Shown piece by piece: positions 51,958-59,954 of a stretch of 64,000 bases of DNA; within the stretch, counting starts at the first letter, position 1; each line of letters opens with the position of its first letter. The translations under genes and the position numbers were made by a program. The notes below the pieces were generated by a model. It ran no database searches and was not told the origin of the DNA. It saw nothing but the letters and a program-made list of their open reading frames with translations. The DNA comes from Bacillota bacterium (lineage in GTDB: Bacteria > Bacillota > Clostridia > Acetivibrionales > JANLFN01), in NCBI GenBank assembly GCA_023397675.1, contig JAEWTV010000091.1, positions 1-64,000 of the forward strand, written 5' to 3'.

Positions 51958-53274
51958 TTATCGTTTCTGTAAAATCATTATGGTTTCCTTGTTAATCGTC
52001 TTAAATCCTTGGACAGATGTATCAACATAATTTTTGTTTTTTATAATATTTCTGCGGAAGTCATAAAGCATATCCATGCCATAGAGTTCTGCAAGTTCCT
52101 TTAAAACAAGATGTAGAGGAAATTCTGTCCTATTGATATGACGATTTCCCACTGTGAAAACGAGCAACTTTCCAGGTTTGACGATAGGATTAAGATTTTG
52201 TAGTACCTCAGAAAAGTCGAGAATAAAGCTTGCTACTTTTCTTGCTTTTTCTGTCATTTTTTCATCCAACAACATGCCAACAAAATTCTTTAGTTGATTG
52301 GATACTTGCAAAATACCGCTCTGAGCAAGTTGCTCCAGTGAATAGTTAACACCACCAAGACTATCCCTGTCAATTTTGCTTAGGCTTGTAATGGTATCTT
52401 CGCTAATTGCATCATGGATATCTGCTAAGGGTATCCAACGTAAGGGAAGAACAGAGTATTGTCCATAGGTTATAGTAGTTGCGTTATCACCATATGGCGG
52501 CGACGTAATGATTAAGTCGATACTATTTTGAGCAAAACTCCTTCTATCACGAAGAATGTCTTTTGAATCCCCACAATAGAGTCGTGTTATTTCACCCTGC
52601 CTTAATGATCTAAATTCAAGTACAGCGTTAATATTGGAGCGTAGCTTTTCACTAAAGTTTTGGACACAATCATATTCTGTATCGCGAATCATCTGTTCAA
52701 GTTTTATGTGGAGCTTAAAGGTGCTGGTTCGGGCATTATCAGCTTGTTTGGCTATCTCGGCAAACGTCACCCAAAAGAACCTTCTATATTTCACATCTGG
52801 CTCTTGTAGAATGCACAAACGTATTTTACTTAAATCACGAATAACATCATCAACATACCATTTGTTTATGCCTTCAAAATTATAAGGCTCTATCTCATAA
52901 TTATTGGCCATTTTAATCCTTTTGAGCAATTGGTCCGATTTCATCCGCAATGTCTTTTCAACATATTTCTGTGTTTTTGAGAGAACTGTCAAGTATGACA
53001 ATGGGTTTATATCGACACCTATTACATTAAGATTCCGAACCAACCCTTCCACTAATATAGTCCCAGAGCCCATGAAGGGATCAAGGACATTATGAATATC
53101 GGGGTCATGTTTCAACACAAGATCAAAAATCTCTCCCTGCATATTTGGCACCATTACAGCAGGGTACTTGATCATTGAATGAACATGTTCTCTTTGATCG
53201 TTGCGTCTAAAATCCCAGTAAGCTTCTATGCTTTCCTTGGTCTTCAAATCAGCTATTAATTCCGTTACTGCCAC
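51958..53274 (-). CDS. DNA adenine/cytosine-N4 methyltransferase
   Basis: These 438 residues contain S-adenosylmethionine motif I DPFMGSGTILVEG (65-77), acidic motif II (GVDIN) and catalytic motif IV SPPY (258-261). S-P-P-Y points to N4-cytosine or N6-adenine methylation. Between them lies an insert of about 160 residues, possibly the target-recognition region. The start is GTG with AAAGGAGG 7 nt upstream. It lies 35 bp downstream of the helicase-nuclease and is probably co-transcribed. It may protect host DNA from that nuclease. Confidence 0.88.
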   Translation of the reverse strand: MAVTELIADLKTKESIEAYWDFRRNDQREHVHSMIKYPAVMVPNMQGEIFDLVLKHDPDIHNVLDPFMGSGTILVEGLVRNLNVIGVDINPLSYLTVLSKTQKYVEKTLRMKSDQLLKRIKMANNYEIEPYNFEGINKWYVDDVIRDLSKIRLCILQEPDVKYRRFFWVTFAEIAKQADNARTSTFKLHIKLEQMIRDTEYDCVQNFSEKLRSNINAVLEFRSLRQGEITRLYCGDSKDILRDRRSFAQNSIDLIITSPPYGDNATTITYGQYSVLPLRWIPLADIHDAISEDTITSLSKIDRDSLGGVNYSLEQLAQSGILQVSNQLKNFVGMLLDEKMTEKARKVASFILDFSEVLQNLNPIVKPGKLLVFTVGNRHINRTEFPLHLVLKELAELYGMDMLYDFRRNIIKNKNYVDTSVQGFKTINKETIMILQKR

Positions 53275-53309
53275 AAGCTTGCCTCCTTTCTAATAGCTTT
53301 TAGTGATTT

Positions 53310-56090
53310 CTATGTTGGAAAACAGTTTTTTACAAACTCACAGCCAATGTTTTGGCAATATGCCTTTCCTTTTGTTGTGTCTTCCTTTCCAACTTTGGTA
53401 TAATCGGAGTCTTTTATGACACGATGGCATTCTTCAAGCTTAGATTTAAATGCCTCTTTGTCTGTATGTTCAACCTGAATTCGTGTCGGATCGTTATTTT
53501 TAAAATCGTATGACTCAATAAAATCAACCTTGTTGCCTGTTAAATTCTCATAGCCTAGAACATAAACCATTAACTGATTTTTGATTTGATCTCTGGATAA
53601 TACTTCAGAACTTGATTTAAAGTCTACGATTGTAATTGTGTCATTAAGGCTATCTCTTATTAAATCGATTCTACCATCAATAAAAAGATATTCATTTATG
53701 CTGTAATCTATGGTTTTTTCTGAGAACAGTATGTTCTGAAAATTCGCTTGATTGTTCACGATATAGCTACGCAAGTGTTGAAAGGCTGTTGCCTTCATTG
53801 CATTAACAAGAATCGGAGAACCATACGGCAAATATAAATATCTATCAACTATACCCTGAATTACCTGATCGGAGAATACAGGGATGTCCTTATAATGCTT
53901 ATGCACATAATCCAGCATATTGTGTACAGATCTCCCATACCCCATTCGAATATTAAGCGGCGAATGGAAGCCGAACACATTCAACATTTCAAATTTGAAC
54001 GGACAGTCAAACAGGTCCTTAAGGAGCGAGAAATTAAGCGTGATTACTTCGTCCGCAGAAAATTTTTTGTCTTGAGATTGAGGGTATGTTGTGTTCAAAG
54101 CCAACGCTTGAGAAGCATAAGGAGAGTTCTTTGCCTCCAAATATGGTAGAGCAGCTTTCCGATACATCTTCCCATTGCCATAAGGCTGAGGGGAACGAGT
54201 CATAAAGAGATATTTTTCGCTTCGTGTTATACCAACGTAGAAAAGCCGCCGGTAGCTCTCATCATCATTCTTATAAGCGCTTTCTATCGAGGCATTGTTA
54301 AATATACCCCATGCGCTTGTTCCTCCAGGGTTCTTGAGAGGGAATATCGAATTTTGTGTCAAAAAAGGTAAAAAGACAACAGGGAATTCCAGTCCCTTTG
54401 ACTGATGATAGGTCATAATCCGCAAGCTACGGATTGTCTTAAAACTTGGAGAGAGCCACCCTTCTGGGTAAATAAACGGCGCATCGTCCCTGAGGAAGGT
54501 CTGGAAAGCTCTTAGCTTATATATCGGCTCCATATCAAGATATATCTTCTCAAAATCATTAATTATCTCAGTGAATTTTCCCCAGTTGTATAGAGTCTTT
54601 TCATCTTGTGTATGTGCAATAAGTTGAAGATCGGCAAACAGGTTCTTCAGGTTCTGCTGGATGGTGTATTCGTAGGCGTCAGTCTCATGGAAAAATGCGA
54701 CAAAATCAATCAACACATTTTTAATGGAAGTAGTGTCTAGGGGCGAATATTGCGCCCACTTTTGCACTAACTCATCGTCAATCTGAATATCCACCCGACT
54801 AAAAGTGTTTTTGTCATAGGTTTCGACAATTCCGAAGGTGACATCAAATACTGCACACACTGCTTGTATCTCGCTTGCCTCAAAGAGTTTCTGTGTTCCC
54901 TCGACAATGAAGTCAATGCCGTTATTCTGCAAAGCCTGTATCAGTTCGGGTATTTTTTTTACAGAGCTAACGAGGATCACCATGTCATCATAGTTGAGAC
55001 CATAGGTCTTGTCATCCTTGGTGTACTGTACGCCTGTTAGTTGCTTTATTTTGGCGACTATAAAATCAATCTCAGACTGGCGGTCATTGAAATCGTAGGT
55101 TATGATATCCCCCTGCGTATAGGTTTGGGTATTATTGCTGTTCATCTGCTTGGCAAGACGGTTCTGGTTGTTCTGGATGACTTGGCGCGCAATATCGGTG
55201 ATTCCACAACTGCTTCGGAAGTTAATGTCCAAATCTTCCCGCTTCACGTTTTGATAGCGAGTTTGGAAATCACGAATATATGTCAGGTTGCTTCCGCGCC
55301 AGTGATATATTGTCTGATCGTCATCACCGACTACACAAAGCAAAACACCTTTGTTATAGAAATAATTCAAGATACGCTCTTGAGCATCATTCACGTCCTG
55401 ATATTCGTCAACAATCATGTGCTTGACTGTCGACGTTATATATGTATCGAAATATCCTTGTTCCAACAGTGTGAGAGTCCTAACAATGATGGATGTGAAG
55501 TCAAACTTGCTCTTTGAATCAAGTACAGACTCATATTTTGCGATATGTCCTCGCAAATCGGTGGGAAGCTTCTCCACGCCATATTCCCGCCCAACATCAA
55601 GAAAGGTCTTATACGCGCTGATTGCTTCTTGGAGCTTGTTGTTTGCCATATCAGCACGTGCCAATGGATATTGTGATCCGCTCTTGGGATTATATTGGAC
55701 ATCGTATATTCCGATATCTCTGCGGAATCGCTTCATAAACAGGCGTGTTTGGACATCCTGAAGAACCTCATAGTTCTTGAATTCATCGCTATAGTTTTGG
55801 AGAAGGTAAAAACAATAGCCGTGAATAGTGCCTATATACATATCGGCAAGCCCTTCAAGGCTGCTGTTTGCCTTCTCATATTCTTTGTAGATTTTCTGTT
55901 TCAGGGATGCCGCAGCCTTTTCCGAATAGGTTACTGCAACGATATTCTCAGGCTTTATGCCTGGCTGTTTCAGCAAATTCAAGATTCTAGCAACCATAGT
56001 GGTCGTCTTACCAGACCCAGCACATGCCACCATCTGTAAATTCTGATTCACTGTATTAACAGCATTTTGTTGACTGGTTGTTAAAGCCAT
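53310..56090 (-). CDS. UvrD/PcrA-like helicase fused to a RecB-type nuclease
   Basis: This 926-residue SF1A helicase has Walker A ACAGSGKTTTMVAR (about 22-35), motif II IVDEYQDVNDAQE, motif III GDDDQTIYHWRGSN, and later motifs MTYHQSKGLEFPVVF and LFYVGITRSEKYLF. The C-terminal PD-(D/E)XK domain (about 680-926) has DGRIDLIRD and TIVDFKSS. Four Cys (LFDCPFKF, then C-x4-C-x5-C in YCQNIGCEFVKNC) resemble the Fe-S staple of AddB/Cas4. It is not AddA: it is shorter and has no AddB partner. GGAGG precedes the ATG. Confidence 0.9.
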   Translation of the reverse strand: MALTTSQQNAVNTVNQNLQMVACAGSGKTTTMVARILNLLKQPGIKPENIVAVTYSEKAAASLKQKIYKEYEKANSSLEGLADMYIGTIHGYCFYLLQNYSDEFKNYEVLQDVQTRLFMKRFRRDIGIYDVQYNPKSGSQYPLARADMANNKLQEAISAYKTFLDVGREYGVEKLPTDLRGHIAKYESVLDSKSKFDFTSIIVRTLTLLEQGYFDTYITSTVKHMIVDEYQDVNDAQERILNYFYNKGVLLCVVGDDDQTIYHWRGSNLTYIRDFQTRYQNVKREDLDINFRSSCGITDIARQVIQNNQNRLAKQMNSNNTQTYTQGDIITYDFNDRQSEIDFIVAKIKQLTGVQYTKDDKTYGLNYDDMVILVSSVKKIPELIQALQNNGIDFIVEGTQKLFEASEIQAVCAVFDVTFGIVETYDKNTFSRVDIQIDDELVQKWAQYSPLDTTSIKNVLIDFVAFFHETDAYEYTIQQNLKNLFADLQLIAHTQDEKTLYNWGKFTEIINDFEKIYLDMEPIYKLRAFQTFLRDDAPFIYPEGWLSPSFKTIRSLRIMTYHQSKGLEFPVVFLPFLTQNSIFPLKNPGGTSAWGIFNNASIESAYKNDDESYRRLFYVGITRSEKYLFMTRSPQPYGNGKMYRKAALPYLEAKNSPYASQALALNTTYPQSQDKKFSADEVITLNFSLLKDLFDCPFKFEMLNVFGFHSPLNIRMGYGRSVHNMLDYVHKHYKDIPVFSDQVIQGIVDRYLYLPYGSPILVNAMKATAFQHLRSYIVNNQANFQNILFSEKTIDYSINEYLFIDGRIDLIRDSLNDTITIVDFKSSSEVLSRDQIKNQLMVYVLGYENLTGNKVDFIESYDFKNNDPTRIQVEHTDKEAFKSKLEECHRVIKDSDYTKVGKEDTTKGKAYCQNIGCEFVKNCFPT

Positions 56091-56723
56091 GGGAACTCCT
56101 CCTGTAATCTGCCGTGGACTTTATTGTATAAAGTAGTAAAGTGCATTGAAATGTTTTCCACTACCCTTAGACTGGTATAGAAACTTTCTCTTAGTACTTA
56201 TTCCTCTTTTTCGCTGGTTATCTGGTTTTTTTACCAGCGGGCAGCCCATGCATTACCCTGTTTAAATGCTCACTCTATTCGTTTCTGTGAACACAAAACT
56301 TATAAGCCTCGTATCCAATCTTCATTCTTTGAGCAGTATCTTTTACACTTATGAATCCACCCATGTCAGACTGCCTAATTTCCAAAATAATCTAATTACA
56401 TTATATTCATATATACTAACAAATGCAATGTTTAATCAGTTGAGGATTCGACAAAAACCTCAACGATTCACAGAATACAATTGTACTGCTAAATTATTAC
56501 AAATTCGGGATGTTTACAATGATGTGCAGTTGTTTAAATGTATAGTTTTGTAGTTCTATAATAATTTTTTGTACATATTTTAATTTATTATATGTTTATT
56601 TTGTATATTACTGTTAAATATTAATATCACATTATACTGATTTGTGTTATTATATAGTTATAAATGTAAAAATATAGAATAACTTTATATTATTTTCAAA
56701 GGTCAAAAAATGGGTTAATAAAG
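56091..56723. other. Divergent intergenic region without a clear gene
   Basis: These 633 bp lie between the divergent helicase and GAF genes. The left part has a CGCTGG/CCAGCG stem (about 56213-56242) around a T-rich loop. A 95-codon frame at 56266-56553 lacks a ribosome site and has unlikely composition. The right 200 bp is over 75 % AT, with no confident promoter hexamers. Confidence 0.5.
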
Positions 56724-57515
56724 ATGAAGAAGAAATTTAAATTTGGTTTATTTGTATTTATTTTTACTATTATACCTGGAATTGCTGCATATTTAGGTAA
56801 ACAAAATAATGTTTTAGATGATTTACAAGCAGACGAAATTATAGGAAAAAATTTTCCATTGAGTACTTTTAAGTCTATTGTTTTAATTTTAGGTGTCGTA
56901 TTAAGTAGCTTAATACTAACAATAAGATTAGAGGTTCATAAGAATAAAAATAAGCAACTAAAGGATCAAAGAGTTGAACTAATAAAGGAGAATAGAAAAT
57001 CATTTATTAAAGCACTACAGAGTCAAATACCAGGAATACCTTCACCAAGTGGTATAAATATAAGAATTTGGATACCTAAAACTAAAAGATTAGAATGTAT
57101 TTTGAAATTCATAAAAACTTTGAGAAGGCAAGAAACAAGGAAAATACTAACAATAAAAAATGTTGAAGGGTTATCTGATACAGGAACAACAGATGAATTA
57201 CAATTTGAAGTGCATCCTAAAGTTGAAGGACTAGTAGGAAGATGCTATGATGGTAAGGAAATCGTATTTGAAGAAGATTTATTTTGTTCTGACTATGAGT
57301 ATAATTTAAATAGGTATCAGGAAAATAAGACAATTGGAACAAGATTTTGTTTATCAGCACCAATTTTTAATTATAAAGATAAAGTAATTGCAGTTATTTC
57401 TATGGATAGTGAAGATAGAGCAGTTATAGAAACAGACGAAGAGCAAATACTTTATTTATTAATCACAATGTATTGCCAAAAGTTATATGATAATATGAGA
57501 GACCTTTTTAAATAA
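56724..57515 (+). CDS. Membrane protein with C-terminal GAF-like domain
   Basis: This 263-residue protein has helices at about 7-24 and 48-68 and a basic coiled segment (70-95, HKNKNKQLKDQRVELIKENR). A GAF-like domain follows (about 105-260; KVEGLVGRCYDGKEIVFEED, LSAPIFNYKDKVIAVISMDSED). It is probably a cytoplasmic ligand sensor held at the membrane. Codon use is strongly AT-biased compared with housekeeping genes to the left, consistent with transfer. A 59-residue gene follows after 13 bp. Confidence 0.7.
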   Translation: MKKKFKFGLFVFIFTIIPGIAAYLGKQNNVLDDLQADEIIGKNFPLSTFKSIVLILGVVLSSLILTIRLEVHKNKNKQLKDQRVELIKENRKSFIKALQSQIPGIPSPSGINIRIWIPKTKRLECILKFIKTLRRQETRKILTIKNVEGLSDTGTTDELQFEVHPKVEGLVGRCYDGKEIVFEEDLFCSDYEYNLNRYQENKTIGTRFCLSAPIFNYKDKVIAVISMDSEDRAVIETDEEQILYLLITMYCQKLYDNMRDLFK

Positions 57516-57528
57516 GGGGTGGAAATTA

Positions 57529-57708
57529 ATGAGAACAATATCAAGAGATAAAAAGAGAAAAATAAGTCAAGCGGATCAAGATATGTATTATAAAGGTATA
57601 GGATTAGCAATGTATGTTAAACCTGTCGTAGAAGATTTAAAGATTTCCCCTTCAAATCTTCTAAAACACAAGAAAATAATAAGAATAACTTCATGTAGCA
57701 CAAAATAA
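57529..57708 (+). CDS. Small basic protein (59 aa) downstream of the GAF gene
   Basis: GGGGTGG, 6 nt, ATG (57529), 59 codons, TAA. The product begins MRTISRDKKRKISQADQDMY, contains YYKGIGLAMYVKPVVEDLK and ends in a Lys/Ile-rich tail. It is strongly basic and soluble. The spacing of 13 bp and shared terminator place it in an operon with the GAF membrane protein, so it is probably its partner. No family is recognised. Confidence 0.6.
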   Translation: MRTISRDKKRKISQADQDMYYKGIGLAMYVKPVVEDLKISPSNLLKHKKIIRITSCSTK

Positions 57709-57739
57709 GAAAACCTTTAAAGTAGTTATATAAACAAAA

Positions 57740-57771
57740 ACTGAGCGCCATTAAAGAACGCTCAACTTTTT
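57740..57771 (+). terminator. Terminator of the GAF/small-protein operon
   Basis: TGAGCG and CGCTCA form a 6-bp stem with an 11-nt loop, then TTTTT. Confidence 0.6.
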
Positions 57772-58200
57772 GGGTAAATGGTAAACAAATATCATTGTTT
57801 CCCCTACAGTTGTGCCCTTATAGGAATCCCTTTCAGGTTCTAAATAGAAATCTTCAAACCCCGTTAGCCCCTTCATCGCCTAATCCGCATCCCTGCCCAT
57901 TGGAAGCTGAGCTGGCAGGTGTTGCTGCAAAGAAAGGTAAATAATGATTTGCTCCAACGTCACTGTTAAGTGTTTGAAAAAGCGCCGTTATGCATTCAGT
58001 GAAAAAATTGACGACGTGGGAAAATGGACCGGATGGACATTTTAGGTGCATGTGAGCCATGGATGGGGAATATGCACCGACCGCCAAAGGAACATTTTTG
58101 AACTGTAAAATGCATAGACGGTTTTTCACAGTGCCCTAACTGGCCTCCGCGGCGAGCGGCGACTTTTCCCCCGATTTTCGTCGCTGAAAAGCAGGAGAGA
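57772..58200. other. GC-rich relic of foreign DNA
   Basis: This block is clearly richer in GC than its surroundings. It holds several truncated frames on both strands: minus 57854-58129 (91 codons), a minus 42-codon frame ending near 57760, and plus frames ending in PLEAELAGVAAKKGK and KIDDVGKWTGWTF. None is a complete gene. GGCGA…TCGTCGC palindromic sequence lies near 58155-58185. It is probably a decayed insertion; the source could not be identified. Confidence 0.5.
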
Positions 58201-58226
58201 ATAGTTAAGAAAGTTGGAGAATTATT

Positions 58227-58667
58227 ATGAAAAGAAGATTATTTTTTTTAGCATTATCAGTCTTAGTCCTTATACTCCTACTCGCCCTTTTAACTATCTT
58301 TACTATTAATTCTAACAATAAAGTTGTATACATGATAACCCTTCTGGCACTACTGGCTCTTACCATTTACTCGTTAAGAATATTTATCAAGGAATACCTT
58401 TCATATAAACTCGATATAAAACAAGGGCCTTTGGAAAAGGTAATGGTCTTTTATCAGCTTAATGTCAAAATAAATTCAGACCCTAAATATGCACAAGCAA
58501 CAGAGCCTACTGCGACTTTTAAAATATCAGACTGTGATGAGTTTATTGACTTATATGGCGATTTTTCAAAAACAAAACTGCAAAAAGGTAACAACTATAA
58601 GATCTCATTTTACAAGCATTCCAGGCGTATTATCAGTATCCGGGAAGCCTATAAATCAGAGAAGTGA
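58227..58667 (+). CDS. Small membrane protein, unknown function
   Basis: This 146-residue protein has two helices (about 5-27 and 34-56), then a soluble domain (60-146) with KISDCDEFIDLYGDFSKTKLQKGNNYKISFYKHS, which could be a beta-sandwich facing the cytoplasm or outside. GGAG lies 7 nt before the ATG. It stands alone next to the GC-rich relic. Confidence 0.65.
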   Translation: MKRRLFFLALSVLVLILLLALLTIFTINSNNKVVYMITLLALLALTIYSLRIFIKEYLSYKLDIKQGPLEKVMVFYQLNVKINSDPKYAQATEPTATFKISDCDEFIDLYGDFSKTKLQKGNNYKISFYKHSRRIISIREAYKSEK

Positions 58668-58737
58668 ATTTACTTTATGCTCATACCCTCTCCTGGGTTT
58701 AATATATTTAAGGTTCTAATAAGAATTTCATATCAAT

Positions 58738-59550
58738 TTATACTCCGATAAATTGTGCCAATTCCCTGTTGAATTTGTCCCGCTCTTCCCAAAACAATGC
58801 ATGACCACTATATTGAAAAGGTACCAGTCTCGAATTTCTTATTCCCTGTTTTTGCGCTAATGCCAAAGGAAAAGGACAAACCTTGTCATGGATACCATGG
58901 AGAATTAAAGTAGGAACATTTATTTTCCCAAGATCATAAAATAAGCTTTCATCTCTAAGTGATGCTGCAAGTTTCGCTGTAGACCAGCCTGCTGCCTTAA
59001 GTCCCAACTGGAAGAACCAATCAGAGAAAGGTTCCGTTACATACTGGAAGAAAAACAAGTCTCCAAACCCTCGAAGCATTTTAGGGCGGTCATTATATGT
59101 ATCCTGAATAATCTTTGTAACTTCTTCCCTATCGAATCCATAAGGAAAACCGGGACGTTTAGTAAAAGCAGGAGCGGCAGCTGCGAATAGGGCAAGTTTG
59201 GATACACCATAGCTGTTGTGACGAGCCATGTAACGGATAACAATCGCTCCCCCTACAGAGTGGCCTGCAAGAGTAAAATCCTGCAATCTTAGCTCGTCAA
59301 CCACGCACCGGATATCATCTGCCAACCGGTCGTAAGTATAGCCTTCAGAAGGCTTATCTGAATTACCAAAGCCTCTGATATCTACACCTATACATCTATA
59401 ACCCATTTGAGGAAGTATATCAAACTGATATTCGAACAAATTATGATCAGCTGGCCAACCATGAATAAATAGGATTGTTTTTTTGCCCAGAGGATTGATA
59501 TCCTTTACAAAGATTCTTACACCAGGTTCTACTGTAATCCAGTGCTCCAT
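58738..59550 (-). CDS. Alpha/beta hydrolase (haloperoxidase/esterase type)
   Basis: These 270 residues contain oxyanion motif HGWPADHNLF, GFGNSDKP, nucleophile elbow LAGHSVGGAI, acid LHGIHDKVCPF and catalytic His in QYSGHALFWEE, a complete triad. No signal peptide. Closest by style are non-haem haloperoxidase/esterase hydrolases; the substrate is not predictable. It is the last gene inside the repeat-bracketed segment. Confidence 0.88.
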   Translation of the reverse strand: MEHWITVEPGVRIFVKDINPLGKKTILFIHGWPADHNLFEYQFDILPQMGYRCIGVDIRGFGNSDKPSEGYTYDRLADDIRCVVDELRLQDFTLAGHSVGGAIVIRYMARHNSYGVSKLALFAAAAPAFTKRPGFPYGFDREEVTKIIQDTYNDRPKMLRGFGDLFFFQYVTEPFSDWFFQLGLKAAGWSTAKLAASLRDESLFYDLGKINVPTLILHGIHDKVCPFPLALAQKQGIRNSRLVPFQYSGHALFWEERDKFNRELAQFIGV

Positions 59551-59634
59551 TATAACGCCCCATTTATAATATCTTTATAGCAATATACTATTCTGTTAAT
59601 ATAAATTTGGTGATTCTATAGATTATGGACTCTT

Positions 59635-59699
59635 GTGCCCCAGGACGCTTGGGCGAGCAGTGCAGCGAAGCGAAACGACCAGCCTCCCAGATTTGAATC
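59635..59699 (+). repeat. 65-bp direct repeat, copy B
   Basis: It differs from copy A (51686-51750) at nine positions, with the same length and orientation. Its right end has decayed from GGTTCGAATC to GATTTGAATC, so any T-arm resemblance is weaker here. The rest of the spacer (59551-59634 and 59700-59954) has no gene, only AT-rich sequence and the ribosome site AAGGATGG of the following gene. Confidence 0.7.
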
Positions 59700-59954
59700 C
59701 CTTTCTGATTATTTTATTCACTCTTCAACCATCACCTCCTAGCCCGCACCCTGTCTACAAGCCTTTTGTTTTGGCAAATACCCCAGACACTAGCTTTTTT
59801 AAGCACATTCATCATTTCATTTGTCAGGTTTTATTAAAAAACATTAAGAATTCTTTAATTAAATTTTAATCACACAATAAATTCATTCAAACATTTTCAG
59901 GATATTATTAGCGAAAAGTTACTCTATTAAATCAGTATTAAAGGATGGTTAAAA

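Noticed and set aside
51803..52030. Plus-strand frame of about 75 codons after repeat A
   Set aside because: It overlaps the methyltransferase gene antisense and has only a weak ribosome site; it reads like a shadow.
56266..56553. 95-codon plus-strand frame in the helicase/GAF spacer
   Set aside because: No ribosome site, no domain pattern, and composition of AT-rich noncoding DNA.
57854..58129. 91-codon minus-strand frame in the GC-rich block
   Set aside because: No ribosome site, and other protein-like frames overlap it on both strands, so it is better treated as part of a relic than as a gene.
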